Assembly (NCBI GenBank): GCA_026414805.1
Contig: JAOAIH010000014.1
Span: forward strand, 1-51,862
DNA: 51,862 nucleotides
Source: Spirochaetota bacterium
Lineage (GTDB): Bacteria > Spirochaetota > UBA4802 > UB4802
Reading direction: 5' to 3'
Below the pieces are notes generated by a model. That model saw only the letters and a program-made list of their open reading frames with translations, made no database searches and was not told where the DNA came from. The position numbers and the translations under genes are program-made. This document shows positions 17,158 to 26,559 of the stretch, piece after piece (position 1 is the first letter of the stretch; the number at the start of each line of letters is the position of its first letter).

Positions 17158-18966
17158 ATGATACACAAATTGAAATCGCTGTGCGTCATAATCCTTTTAA
17201 TAGGAGTTGCTGCATGTGCAAGCTATGATTATAATAAACAGATAGCTGAAGTTGAAAAAATGTTTTACGCGGGACAATATAAAGAAGCAGCCCGCAAATT
17301 GCTCCCTATGGTAAATAAAAAATCAAAGGATCAGCTTCTTTACATGATGGAATGTGGCCTGATGCTTCAGGTAGCAGGTGACTATGAAAACAGTATTAAA
17401 GTTCTTACAGAAGCAGCTAAAATCGGTGATCAAATAACTATTAGTTTGAGTAAAGAAGCAGCATCACTCCTATTAAACGAAACAACCACAAATTATAACG
17501 GTGAGGATTTTGAGCGCGTTTTGATACACATGTACCTTGGCATAAATTATCTCATGCTTCAAAAACCTGATGAAGCGCGAGTTGAATTCAAGAAAGTGAA
17601 CGATATGTTGCGCGATATAAATGTAACAACAGGCAAATCCTATAAACAAAATCTAATGGCAAAATATCTAACAGCTATTGCCTTTGAACAATCAGCCGAT
17701 GTTGACAATGACATGAATGACCGTGAATTTGCCTACATTGAGTATAAGCAGATTTATGAACTCAATCCAGGATTAACAATGGTGTACCGAGATTTGCAAA
17801 GACTAGCAAAACAATTGGGAGATACCGAAGACTATAATAACTGGGTAGCAAAATTTGGCAAGCAGGATGCAATCCCAAACAATGCAGGTGAATTAATACT
17901 TATAGTCCAGAATGGAAAGGGTGCCATTAAGCAATCCCGTGGACCATTGCTTTCGGATAAATCAATGAAAGCAACAATTCAGGTAACTCTTAACGGAATG
18001 TCTCTTGCAGAAGGAGTAACTGTTGCTGGAGTACTACTAGCACTCCATAATGCCGAAAACCCTATTCCAAAATTTGTTAAACGTGGTAATAATATTAATC
18101 ATGTCATTGTAAATGTAAACGGCAATGATGTAGCACGCTCAGTTATGTTAGAAGATGTAGCATCAACTGCAGTCAAAACTCTTGAAGATGATTATGGGCG
18201 TATTTATGCCAAAGTTGCAGCAGGTATTGCAGTAAAGGCTGCGGCAGCAGTTGCAGCGGGATATGCTGCAAAAAAACTAGCAGAAGAGTCAAAAAAGATG
18301 GGGGGATATGCAGGGCTTATTGGTGCGGTGGTTGGTACTGGTGTGGGTGCTGGACTTTTATCGCAAATTAAGCCTGATCTTCGTTGTTGGCATACATTAC
18401 CCGAAAACTTCCAGCTTTCCAGAATATTCCTGCCTCCCGGCAATTACACAGTAACATTAAAATATGTCGATCACAGCGGGAACATAGTTTCAACTCAAAA
18501 CGAAACAATTGAAATAAAACCAGGGAAGAAAACATTCCTTAACAAGCGAATATTCTCTCAAGGAAGCTCACGATTTGGGTTTATTAGTGAATCAAACCAG
18601 GGCAAAGGATACCTGGGAGCTAAAATAAAAGCTATACCACCACAGAAAGCCCAGGAACTTGGGCTTTCTGGTTCTCAAGGGGCATATGTTAATGATGTAA
18701 TGCCAGATAGTCCCGCTGCAAAATCAGGTATTTTACCCGATGATGTCATTATCGCATGTGATGGCACATCTATTCAAACTCCTCAAGATTTAATCCAAGT
18801 TGTTAGGAATTCTCAGGCCGGCCAACAGATGCAATTGACAATTATTCGTAAAAAATCTCAGATAACTATCCCAGTAATACTTGGCAATGCCCCGGAAAAG
18901 ATATATAATACCACTTACCCCCTTGACACTAACAACATCACAAACAACCCCGGATCTTCTGAATAA
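17158..18966 (+). CDS. COG3014-type TPR lipoprotein with added C-terminal PDZ domain
   Basis: This is a 602-residue lipoprotein with lipobox GVAAC (C20). Residues about 30-230 are helical repeats of the TPR kind (YAGQYKEAARKLLPMVNKKS, AGDYENSIKVLTEAAKIG). Residues 352-402 are rich in Ala and Gly and could touch the membrane. Residues about 482-572 form a PDZ domain: GYLGAKIKA, then PDSPAAKSGILPDDVIIACDG and VVRNSQAGQQMQLTIIRK. It shares a transcript with the LpoB-like gene 15 bases upstream. The job is unknown. PDZ domains usually bind C-terminal peptides, so it may recruit a partner at the envelope. I do not recall a PDZ domain in typical COG3014 proteins. Confidence 0.8.
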   Translation: MIHKLKSLCVIILLIGVAACASYDYNKQIAEVEKMFYAGQYKEAARKLLPMVNKKSKDQLLYMMECGLMLQVAGDYENSIKVLTEAAKIGDQITISLSKEAASLLLNETTTNYNGEDFERVLIHMYLGINYLMLQKPDEARVEFKKVNDMLRDINVTTGKSYKQNLMAKYLTAIAFEQSADVDNDMNDREFAYIEYKQIYELNPGLTMVYRDLQRLAKQLGDTEDYNNWVAKFGKQDAIPNNAGELILIVQNGKGAIKQSRGPLLSDKSMKATIQVTLNGMSLAEGVTVAGVLLALHNAENPIPKFVKRGNNINHVIVNVNGNDVARSVMLEDVASTAVKTLEDDYGRIYAKVAAGIAVKAAAAVAAGYAAKKLAEESKKMGGYAGLIGAVVGTGVGAGLLSQIKPDLRCWHTLPENFQLSRIFLPPGNYTVTLKYVDHSGNIVSTQNETIEIKPGKKTFLNKRIFSQGSSRFGFISESNQGKGYLGAKIKAIPPQKAQELGLSGSQGAYVNDVMPDSPAAKSGILPDDVIIACDGTSIQTPQDLIQVVRNSQAGQQMQLTIIRKKSQITIPVILGNAPEKIYNTTYPLDTNNITNNPGSSE

Positions 18967-19037
18967 ATTTATTTTTTATTTTTTATTGCAAAAAATTTTA
19001 CACTTCGTGTGATGGTTATTGAGTAATGGTGTAGTTT

Positions 19038-20894
19038 ATGCAAAATAACCATAACGGCATGATTCCCTTAAACGATATGACCATTAAATCTGCCACGCAA
19101 ATGGTCACTATGTTTCAGCTGCCAGCATGTATTATACGTGTTTCAGGTGAAGTAATCGCTTCAAATGATGCATATACTGAGCTGGTGAATACCAAAAACA
19201 TCACACTGGATGTCACTCACCCATTCTATCCTGAGTACCGAAAGCAACTTGCTGCATCATATTTGAAAGCCTTGAGGGGTATATCACGCCAATGTTTTGC
19301 AGTATTCCGTAATAAGGACAATCAACGTGTCTCAGCTGAATTGTATATATTCCCCATTTTTCAGGATACAATTATTGTTGCACTATTTGTCATTTTGCAG
19401 ATAGTTGATGAAAGAATACTTTCATTTGATAAATCCACTGATACTATAATCAACCAACAGGAAAAAAACTACGAAACATTGCTCTATGAATTTTCGCCCT
19501 TCCCAATACTACAAATTGACCAATCTGGTAATATAGTGAAAGCAAGCCCTTCTGTACAGGAACTTATTGGTTATGAAATAAATGATTTGAAGAAAAACCG
19601 AAATCTTTTATATCGTTCGTTAAATCACTATGATTTTAATAGGTTGAGAGTAACCTTAGCTCAAATATTTGAAGGTACCATTGGATACAAACGAATAGGA
19701 GAAGTGCGGTTTATAACAAAAGATAAAGATGAAAAGTGGGTTAACGTTACATGTTATCCAGTGCACTCATCAGGGGAGCAAACTGTGGTTGAGATCATTC
19801 TTGAAGACATAACCAGAATAAAACGCCTTGAATATCAACTGCAACAACTTAGCCGATTCCATATCATTGGAGATTTAACAAAAGGATTTCTCCATTCGTT
19901 CAATAACATGATTAATATCATGCTGAATAAAGCACAATGGCTTTTACAAATTACTGAAAAACCATCCTTCCAAGAAGGCCTTAAACTGATCATCAAATCC
20001 GCTGAAGAAAGCATACAACAAATCAGGCGTATTGAAGATTTTATTGGCAGAGATAAATTTGAAGATAAATCAGATATTAATATAGTTGAAGCAATTGAAG
20101 ATGCCATTGAATTTGCAAAAATACAATTTAAAGTAGAAGAAGCCCAAAAACGAAGATCCATTACCATTGAACGGCGATACTTTTCACTGGTGAGCATGTA
20201 TGGCGACCCTCATATATTCAGAGATTTACTGCTTGCAACAATATTTAAAGTTGCTTCAGTTATTTCTACCAAAGGAGTTGTTGAAGTAACACTAAAACGC
20301 AACAGTACATTAACGATTGCAATGAAAGCAAAAAAGGAGTTATCCGAAAATAAAGATGAATTTGCATTTATTTCAACAATAGATCTTTCAAAGTTAGCCG
20401 AGCAAAATCACGCTAAACTACTGGAAGAAGAATCATTACATGAGTATTCAATAACCATAATACTTCCTGAAGACACTGTTTCGCCACTGCCCTACAAGGA
20501 ACAGCAAATACCTCAGACAAAATTACGGGATATGGATATATGTATTGTTGAAGATGAACCTGCATTACAGGAAATTATGTACGAAGTATTTGACTCGCTT
20601 GGCAACAGAGTTTCAGTCTTTAACAATGCAGATCAAGCATACGATTCGTTTAAAATTAATAAATTTGATATTGTCATTGCAGATTATGGACTATCAGGCA
20701 CAACAGGTCTTGAACTACTAACAAAAATAAAGGAACAAAAGGAAGAAACTATAACTGTTTTGTTAACTGGATGGATTTTAAATAATATTAAGGCTTATAA
20801 AAATGTTATCGATATATACATGCATAAGCCCTTCAAACTTGATGTTCTTATTAATGAAATATCTAACGAAATATCAAAGCGGCATACTTTTTAA
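19038..20894 (+). CDS. PAS-histidine kinase-receiver hybrid with degenerate kinase domain
   Basis: This 618-residue protein has no membrane helices. Residues about 20-125 and 145-265 look like two PAS domains (the second with FPILQIDQSGNIVKASPSVQ). The dimerisation helix keeps the histidine: GFLHSFNNM, H286. The ATP-binding domain is poor: GDPHIFRDLLLATIFKVASV stands where the N-box asparagine should be, and no DxGxG or later glycine box is visible before the final strand. Residues about 498-612 form an intact receiver: EDE at 505-507, phospho-acceptor D549 in IADYGLSG, and the conserved lysine in HKPF. It may act as a phosphotransfer or binding scaffold. The ribosome site is weak. It ends three bases from a convergent K+ channel gene. 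Confidence 0.85.
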   Translation: MQNNHNGMIPLNDMTIKSATQMVTMFQLPACIIRVSGEVIASNDAYTELVNTKNITLDVTHPFYPEYRKQLAASYLKALRGISRQCFAVFRNKDNQRVSAELYIFPIFQDTIIVALFVILQIVDERILSFDKSTDTIINQQEKNYETLLYEFSPFPILQIDQSGNIVKASPSVQELIGYEINDLKKNRNLLYRSLNHYDFNRLRVTLAQIFEGTIGYKRIGEVRFITKDKDEKWVNVTCYPVHSSGEQTVVEIILEDITRIKRLEYQLQQLSRFHIIGDLTKGFLHSFNNMINIMLNKAQWLLQITEKPSFQEGLKLIIKSAEESIQQIRRIEDFIGRDKFEDKSDINIVEAIEDAIEFAKIQFKVEEAQKRRSITIERRYFSLVSMYGDPHIFRDLLLATIFKVASVISTKGVVEVTLKRNSTLTIAMKAKKELSENKDEFAFISTIDLSKLAEQNHAKLLEEESLHEYSITIILPEDTVSPLPYKEQQIPQTKLRDMDICIVEDEPALQEIMYEVFDSLGNRVSVFNNADQAYDSFKINKFDIVIADYGLSGTTGLELLTKIKEQKEETITVLLTGWILNNIKAYKNVIDIYMHKPFKLDVLINEISNEISKRHTF

Positions 20895-20897
20895 CTT

Positions 20898-21887
20898 TCA
20901 CAAAATTTTACTCATCTTTTCCATCATATCTTTTTTCCCCAATGCCACAATTATATCCCCTGCCTCTATCATTTCAGAAGACTGAGGATTAAAAATCATT
21001 GTCCCATTTGTTTTTTTTATAGCGACAATTATTACACCATAATCCTTTCTTAAATTGCTCTCTATCAAAGTTTTCCCAACCATTGGAGATGACTGCCCAA
21101 CCTTCAGTTCTTCCATTGCCAACCCTAATTCCGAATCCATCATAGCCGTATCCAGAAAATCAACAACAGTAGGACGAGTTAAAACTTCAGCCATCCTTTT
21201 GCCTCCTATCTGATATGGCAGTATAACTCTGTTTGCACCGGCTCTGAGCAATTTAAGCTCAGACTTTTCATCAGACCCTCTTGACAATATAAAGATGTCA
21301 TTTCGCAAACCACGAGCAGTTAACACAATATATACATTGTCAGCATCTGACATTACAGCAGTCACAATCCCTTTTGCCTTCATTATACCTGCCTTCATTA
21401 ATGCTTCCTCGCTTGTGGCATCCATGGCAACAAAAAGATATCCAAGTTTTTCAAGTTCTTCAATTGCGCAAGGGTTATTTTCAATAACCACAAATGGAAC
21501 TTTCCTTTCATAAAGCTCCTTGCATACTAGCTTCCCAATCCTGCCAAACCCACAGATAATATAATGATCATGTAATAATTGAATCTGCCGTTCCAATTTT
21601 TTCCTCCCAAATTCTTTTCGTAATTCACCTTCAATCAGCATCCTAAGAAGTGTTCCAATAGAATATGCACTAATTGAAACGCCACTTAAAATGATGAGAA
21701 TAGTTATAAAGCGACCATATACACTTAATGGCTTAACTTCCTGAAAACCAACAGTGCTTATAGTAATCATGGTCATATAAAAAGCATCAAAGGGCTTCAT
21801 GTCTTCAAAAGTATAATAACCAATTGTTCCAAATCCTATAGTACAAAGCAGAAGGAGGAAAGCTACCCGCAATTTTTTTAATTCCAT
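20898..21887 (-). CDS. Two-helix potassium channel with RCK (TrkA-N/TrkA-C) domains
   Basis: This 329-residue protein follows the MthK plan. Transmembrane helix 1 is at about 8-26, the pore and selectivity filter at 41-50 (TISTVGFQE), and helix 2 at about 60-82. An RCK N-terminal Rossmann domain starts at 108 with ICGFGRIGK (113-118), and an RCK C-terminal domain covers about 245-329 (SPMVGKTLIESNLRKDYG). The filter reads TVGFQE where TVGYGD or TVGFGE is usual; TVGF is intact. Such channels pass K+ and are gated by ions or nucleotides bound to the RCK ring. It is divergent from the lipase gene and convergent, three bases apart, with the hybrid kinase. Confidence 0.92.
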   Translation of the reverse strand: MELKKLRVAFLLLLCTIGFGTIGYYTFEDMKPFDAFYMTMITISTVGFQEVKPLSVYGRFITILIILSGVSISAYSIGTLLRMLIEGELRKEFGRKKLERQIQLLHDHYIICGFGRIGKLVCKELYERKVPFVVIENNPCAIEELEKLGYLFVAMDATSEEALMKAGIMKAKGIVTAVMSDADNVYIVLTARGLRNDIFILSRGSDEKSELKLLRAGANRVILPYQIGGKRMAEVLTRPTVVDFLDTAMMDSELGLAMEELKVGQSSPMVGKTLIESNLRKDYGVIIVAIKKTNGTMIFNPQSSEMIEAGDIIVALGKKDMMEKMSKIL

Positions 21888-22052
21888 AAAAACCTTTAAA
21901 AATTTTTTGACAAATTTAATTATCTTTAATGGTGTATATAGCTAACAGTTGTAAATAATTTTTTAAAAAAATAAAATTATATTTGATTTTTATATTACTC
22001 TGTCATATTTTTTATAAAAATAGCATAAGCAAAGTTTCTATTAATATAATAA

Positions 22053-22077
22053 TTATGTTATATCACACATAACGTAA
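22053..22077. repeat. Inverted repeat upstream of the lipase gene
   Basis: TTATGTTAT and ATAACGTAA pair over nine positions with one G-T wobble around a seven-base loop ATCACAC. It lies about 49 bases before the lipase start, in the gap between divergent genes. It may be an operator or a leader hairpin. Confidence 0.35.
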
Positions 22078-22125
22078 TAATGTATTCATAACTTAAAAAA
22101 ATATTTTAATAAGCGAGGTACCATT

Positions 22126-23094
22126 ATGGCAACATTTCAACACAGTACAGGAACTTTTATTGGCAAAGGCGGTATAGAAATATTTTTCCAACAATGGGAA
22201 GTTCCTAATCCTAAGGCAATTCTTGTCATTATTCATGGCCTTGGGGAACATTCAGGCAGGTATGGCAATCTTATTGATGCTTTGCAAAACAAAGGCATCT
22301 CCATCTATGGTCTTGATCATCGCGGTTTTGGGCGTAGTGGCGGCAAACGTGGACATGTTGATAGCTTTATGGATTATATTTATGATATCAAGATTTTTAT
22401 TAACATGATTAAAGATAAACATCCTGCAAAACCAGTTATAATGCTGGGACATTCGATGGGTGGCGTGCTTGCTATTAAATATGCGCTTACTCATGCAGAA
22501 GATCTGGATGCACTGATTCTCTCTTCACCTGGACTTGTACCAGCTATTGAAGTCCCTGCATGGAAAAAAAATTTGGCAATATTTCTCTCTTCCCGAATTC
22601 CTTCTCTAACCATGCCATCAGGCCTTGATGCAACAACTATCTCCCGTGATAAAGAAGTAGTAAAACAATATTTAGATGATCCACTTGTCCATGATAAAGT
22701 AACCCCACGTTTTTATGTAGAAATGATGAATACTATTCAGGAATGTATTAACCGGTGCGGCGAAATTAAACTCCCTTTATTGGTTTTCCATGGTACTGCT
22801 GATGCATTGGTGCTAGATGAAGCAAGTAAAATTGTATACCAAAAGGCAAGCTCGAAGGATAAAACGCTTAAGCTTTTTGAAGGATTGTATCACGAAACGA
22901 TGAATGAAATTGAGGATGATCGTAAAAAGGTATTGAAAGTTGTAACCGACTGGATAGTAGCACATGCAAAAAAAGCTCCTGCAGCAAAAACACAATCCAA
23001 GCCAAAAGTTACACAAAAATCTGCTCCAAAAAAATCTGCAGCAAAAGCACCATCTTCTGGAAAATCAAAATCAACAAAAAAAGGCAAAAAGTAA
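22126..23094 (+). CDS. Alpha/beta hydrolase of the monoacylglycerol lipase/lysophospholipase type with basic tail
   Basis: Residues 1-285 are an alpha/beta hydrolase. IIHGLGEHSGRYG forms the oxyanion region, S110 in GHSMGG is the nucleophile, D226 in HGTADALV the acid and H256 in LYHETMNE the base, a complete triad. The order and motifs match monoacylglycerol lipases, which release fatty acid from monoglycerides. Residues 286-322 are a low-complexity Lys, Ala, Pro and Ser tail like histone-H1-like bacterial tails. There is no signal peptide, so it is cytoplasmic. ATG follows GAGG. A shared terminator separates it from flaB. Fatty acids released could feed the beta-oxidation genes at the window ends, but that is inference. 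Confidence 0.9.
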   Translation: MATFQHSTGTFIGKGGIEIFFQQWEVPNPKAILVIIHGLGEHSGRYGNLIDALQNKGISIYGLDHRGFGRSGGKRGHVDSFMDYIYDIKIFINMIKDKHPAKPVIMLGHSMGGVLAIKYALTHAEDLDALILSSPGLVPAIEVPAWKKNLAIFLSSRIPSLTMPSGLDATTISRDKEVVKQYLDDPLVHDKVTPRFYVEMMNTIQECINRCGEIKLPLLVFHGTADALVLDEASKIVYQKASSKDKTLKLFEGLYHETMNEIEDDRKKVLKVVTDWIVAHAKKAPAAKTQSKPKVTQKSAPKKSAAKAPSSGKSKSTKKGKK

Positions 23095-23150
23095 AAATAG
23101 GTTGCAACCCATCAGTTTTGTATACGCTTACACTGCCATATCAGACAAAA

Positions 23151-23179
23151 AGCCGGGTGGGAGAGCCCGGCTTTTTTTA
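23151..23179 (+). terminator. Rho-independent terminator, likely bidirectional, between lipase and flaB
   Basis: AGCCGGG (23151-23157) pairs with CCCGGCT (23166-23172), followed by a run of seven T. Read on the minus strand the same stem is followed by TTTTTGTCT, so it can also end flaB transcripts from the other side. Confidence 0.85.
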
Positions 23180-23207
23180 TAGTGGTGTTGCGATGCTATC
23201 TCAAGCC

Positions 23208-24056
23208 TTATTTCAATAGTTGTAATACTGTCTGTGACTTTGTATTTGCCTGTGCAAGCATAGCAGTAGCAGCCTGAGTAAGAATTTGATTCTTTGTAAA
23301 TTCTGCCATCTGCTCTGCCATGTCTGTATCGCGTATACGGCTTTCCGATGCCTGTATATTTTCATAGGCATTCATCAAGCCTTTAGCTGCATGCTCTAAT
23401 CTGTTGTAGTATGCACCTAAGTCTGCTCTTTGTTTTGAAATCTGCCGCAGCGCCTCATCAGCCAGACCAATAACTGCATTAGCTTTCCCTGGTGTTGATA
23501 TTGAAATGAACGTCAACGTTACAGGATTTCGCAATCCCAATGCAGCAGTAGTCATTGTTTCAATGAATACTCGTTCGCGCTGGTGCATATTTGGCCCCAT
23601 ATGGAACCACATTGATGCTGACGGATGAAGCCGTGCAAATGCACCGGTTAAAAGCTTCATCTTGTTGAATTCAGCCTGGGATGCAATGCGGTCTATTTCA
23701 TCAACCAGCTCTGATACTTCAACCTGAATTTGTTGCCTATCTTCAGGAGTGTAAATACCGTTAGCAGACTGTACTGCCAGAACTCTGATTCGCTGCAGAA
23801 TATCATGGACTTCCTGCAAATATCCTTCTGCAGTCTGGATCATAGACATGCCATCTTCTGTGTTACGTTCTGCCTGCCGCAAGCCCTGAATCTGTGAACG
23901 CATTTTCTCGGACACAGCTAATCCAGATGCATCATCACCAGCCTTATTGATGCGCATCCCTGATGAAAGCTTTTCCATGTCCTTGGTAATTGCCCAATCG
24001 TGAAATTTCAACGTACGGTGGGCAAAAATTGCGCTGATGTTGTGGTTTATAATCAT
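23208..24056 (-). CDS. flaB: Flagellin FlaB (spirochaete periplasmic flagellar filament core)
   Basis: This 282-residue flagellin has only the conserved D0/D1 ends and a short middle, as in spirochaete FlaB proteins. It begins [14 protein letters not shown], has [20 protein letters not shown] near residue 30 and [20 protein letters not shown] near 92, and ends [12 protein letters not shown]. The middle segment [19 protein letters not shown] is also typical of FlaB. These proteins form the core of flagella that run inside the periplasm. There is no signal peptide, as expected for type III export. ATG follows AGGAGG. It is a single gene here, not in a flagellar operon, with its own leader hairpin and a terminator shared with the lipase. 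Confidence 0.95.
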   Translation of the reverse strand: MIINHNISAIFAHRTLKFHDWAITKDMEKLSSGMRINKAGDDASGLAVSEKMRSQIQGLRQAERNTEDGMSMIQTAEGYLQEVHDILQRIRVLAVQSANGIYTPEDRQQIQVEVSELVDEIDRIASQAEFNKMKLLTGAFARLHPSASMWFHMGPNMHQRERVFIETMTTAALGLRNPVTLTFISISTPGKANAVIGLADEALRQISKQRADLGAYYNRLEHAAKGLMNAYENIQASESRIRDTDMAEQMAEFTKNQILTQAATAMLAQANTKSQTVLQLLK

Positions 24057-24395
24057 AGTGTCCTCCTTGAACGATATACTATCATCCGTGATAGCTTTAA
24101 CTATATAAATAGTTCATTCAAAAGTTCGTCTTATTTTGGGAAACGACTGAGAGTAATTATCTTGAAATATTATTATTTATTGGCTTTTATTATAAAATAT
24201 GATACTAAATATTGTTATTTTTATTACTTTGATAATTTATAAAAAAACCATGATTGACAAATATTTTTTAAAATTTAGCGATTATTACAGTATCAAAATA
24301 AAAATTTAAAAAACTTTTTCTTGAATAAAAACAATCTCTGGTAAATAGTGTATTATATTATACAATAAATCTTTAACATTGTGAAACGAGGATAT
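24057..24395. other. Gene-free divergent region between flaB and the class III cyclase
   Basis: This 339-base AT-rich stretch must hold promoters for both genes. On the minus strand GCCAATAA (24177-24184) is one base from the flagellar sigma-28 -10 element, but no TAAA lies at the right distance upstream. I see no open frame with a ribosome site other than the flanking genes. Confidence 0.5.
24079..24094 (-). repeat. Short hairpin in the flaB leader
   Basis: CTATCA-TCCG-TGATAG is a perfect six-base stem with a four-base loop, ending about 22 bases before the flaB start codon and close to its ribosome site. It could affect mRNA stability or serve as an operator. Confidence 0.35.
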
Positions 24396-25862
24396 ATGAA
24401 TACAAAAACCACTGATAGAATATTCACACTGATTGAGTCTATACCCTTTCTGACCAAGCTGGTACGAAAAGGGGGTATTCGATTAAAGTGGGTTGTAACA
24501 GTTTCAATGTTAATGGTGATTGTAATTGCTATAATCAGCTTTTTACTGATAAGCATTTCCGAACGTGCCCTGATAAAAGCTAATGATAAATTATGCCAGA
24601 CAATAGCTTACAATATATCCTCTTCTGAAAGTTTTTTAACAGCAGAAAAAAAGCCACTGAAGCGATCTCTTATATTGCAGGATATTGTGAAAGGTTTATC
24701 AAAAACAAATATAGAAGGCTTTGTATATGCAGCTGTTTATGATACACAAGGAATCATAGCAGAAAAAAAATATACGTATGCAGCACATTCTCAGGCTAAA
24801 TTCCATGGTAAATATTACTCAAAGGACCTTATAACACAATTTGAAAAAATAAATACAACAGTAAAAGAAAACATTGAATTAGTTATCGACTCAAAACCAA
24901 CACAATGTTACCGTTACCGTATTCCATTTGAGTTTTTCAAAGCAAAAATTGGAATTATTGAGATAGTTTTTACAGAAGATGCAATCCTTGGCCCTGTACA
25001 CAGAGCACGGCTGGTGATGCTTATCATTGCAACTTTTTTGCTTTCCTTAAGCATCTATGCAGCAATGCGCATTGCACGACAGATGGTGGAACCCATTGTA
25101 CAACTGACATCAGGTGTTATTCAGGTTAAAAAAGGTGATCTTACTACCCGGCTTACTGTAACAACACATGATGAAATCGGCATCCTGACCGAAGAATTTA
25201 ACGAAATGATTAATCATCTTCGCGAGAAGCTTAAAATGCAAAAATTTGTTTCAGAATCAACTATCTCCATGATACGTGAAAAAAGAGATGATGAACTTGA
25301 CCTTGGTGGAACAAGGAAAAATATGGCTTTTCTTTTCTCTGATATACGAGGTTTTACTGCCATGTCAGAAAAACTGCCACCCGAAGAAGTTGTATCTATT
25401 CTCAATGAGTACCTTGATCTGCAGGCTTCAATTATTAAAAAGCATGGCGGCGATATTGATAAATTTGTGGGCGATGAGATAATGGCAGTGTTTGAAGATA
25501 AAAAGAAGGCTGATAGTGCTGTTGAAGCAGCGGTGGAAATAATCGAATCCATTGATAATCTTAATAAACAGCGTGCAAAAGAAGGAAAAATCACTGTTAC
25601 GGTGGGCATTGGCATTCATATGGGTGATGTTGTCCATGGAAGAATGGGATCAAAGGAACGTATGGATTTTACCTCAATTGGCGATGCTGTTAATCTTGCA
25701 GCACGACTTTGTTCGCATGCAGATTCGCAAACTATTCTGGTATCAAAGGAAATAATTGATAATCTGTCAAAAAGAAAATTTAAGGGTAAAAAACTTGATC
25801 CCATCAAGGTTAAAGGGAAGGAACAACCAATACCAATATTCCAGATTACGGGAAAAGCATAA
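24396..25862 (+). CDS. Membrane-bound class III adenylate cyclase with HAMP domain
   Basis: This 488-residue protein has transmembrane helix 1 at about 30-55, an external sensor domain at about 60-200, helix 2 at about 205-225, a HAMP segment (GVIQVKKGDLTTRLTVTTHD) and a class III cyclase domain at about 300-485. Metal-binding aspartates are D316 (FSDIRGFT) and D360 (FVGDEIM). K356 and T426 (DFTSIGDAVN) occupy the base-recognition positions; Lys/Thr is typical of bacterial adenylate rather than guanylate cyclases. N433 and R437 in NLAARL complete the site. I start at ATG 24396, which has GAGGA just upstream; a GTG 15 bases earlier is less likely. It ends directly against the next, convergent gene. 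Confidence 0.92.
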   Translation: MNTKTTDRIFTLIESIPFLTKLVRKGGIRLKWVVTVSMLMVIVIAIISFLLISISERALIKANDKLCQTIAYNISSSESFLTAEKKPLKRSLILQDIVKGLSKTNIEGFVYAAVYDTQGIIAEKKYTYAAHSQAKFHGKYYSKDLITQFEKINTTVKENIELVIDSKPTQCYRYRIPFEFFKAKIGIIEIVFTEDAILGPVHRARLVMLIIATFLLSLSIYAAMRIARQMVEPIVQLTSGVIQVKKGDLTTRLTVTTHDEIGILTEEFNEMINHLREKLKMQKFVSESTISMIREKRDDELDLGGTRKNMAFLFSDIRGFTAMSEKLPPEEVVSILNEYLDLQASIIKKHGGDIDKFVGDEIMAVFEDKKKADSAVEAAVEIIESIDNLNKQRAKEGKITVTVGIGIHMGDVVHGRMGSKERMDFTSIGDAVNLAARLCSHADSQTILVSKEIIDNLSKRKFKGKKLDPIKVKGKEQPIPIFQITGKA

Positions 25863-26252
25863 TTAATCCTGATGTATTATAGGGTGGAATTCTTTCCTTA
25901 TAAAATAGCTGATTTTACGTAATATTTCTTTGTACTGTTTTTTATTGTTTTTTATATTTTCAAATAATATTGCTGCCTGTACCAGACTATCCAGATCTGC
26001 TTCCGTGATCCCATGAGTATGCAATTCTGCATGTTCAGTTGTATTTAAAATAAGATTATATTTCTTTGCAATCTCATCAAGTATTATTATTTCAATTGAA
26101 ATATCTAAATTATCACCAATTGAATTTCCTATTCGCAGTGCATGGTAAGCAAAATTGTTAGTTAAAAATGAATTTGCATCTAACTTCTTAGCTACTATCT
26201 CCGGGACAGCATGTGTAGCCAAATAATTATTCAAAATTTCTAATCGTTTCAT
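25863..26252 (-). CDS. Hypothetical protein, 129 residues
   Basis: I do not recognise this protein. It appears mostly helical, with no signal peptide or membrane helix. Two histidines occur in HAELHTHGITEADL in the middle, and the C-terminus is basic and helical (NKKQYKEILRKISYFIRKEF). I start at ATG 26252, which follows GGGGGA with good spacing; an upstream in-frame ATG at 26285 has no ribosome site. Its stop codon directly adjoins the stop of the convergent cyclase gene, with no base between. Confidence 0.65.
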   Translation of the reverse strand: MKRLEILNNYLATHAVPEIVAKKLDANSFLTNNFAYHALRIGNSIGDNLDISIEIIILDEIAKKYNLILNTTEHAELHTHGITEADLDSLVQAAILFENIKNNKKQYKEILRKISYFIRKEFHPIIHQD

Positions 26253-26559
26253 TATACTATTCCCCCAAAATGTAAAAATAGACAACTGTTTATACTGTTA
26301 TTCTTTACAATTAAAAAACTAATCGTGCTATCCTTTAGCATAAGTATAGCAGAACAACAAACATATTATACTATACCTAATAATTTTTTACAACTGAGCC
26401 ATTTCGCAATTATCATTCAACAATCGCTTTAAAAAAGCAACTAAAATAATTTCATGCTGCGATGGAATACCGCTATAGTATCCATTTTATTTTTTATTTG
26501 CAATTTTAATTCGATTATTTATAATGCTATTAAAATTTCCTATTATTTGAGGGGTGTGT
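26253..26559. other. Gene-free region, 307 bases, between divergent small genes
   Basis: The stretch is AT-rich and should hold promoters for the genes at 25863-26252 (minus) and 26560 (plus). The only structure I see is a loose inverted repeat, TGCTAT at 26326 and ATAGCA at 26346. An open frame starting at 26454 overlaps the next gene in another frame and has no ribosome site. Confidence 0.4.

Noticed and set aside
22062-22068. Crp half site TCACA before the lipase gene
   Set aside because: No matching TGTGA at six-base spacing; the bases lie in the loop of an inverted repeat.
24177-24184. Sigma-28 promoter for flaB
   Set aside because: GCCAATAA matches the -10 element on the minus strand, but TAAA is missing at the expected distance.
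24381-24395. Upstream GTG start for the class III cyclase
   Set aside because: The GAGGA ribosome site lies inside that extension and serves the ATG at 24396.
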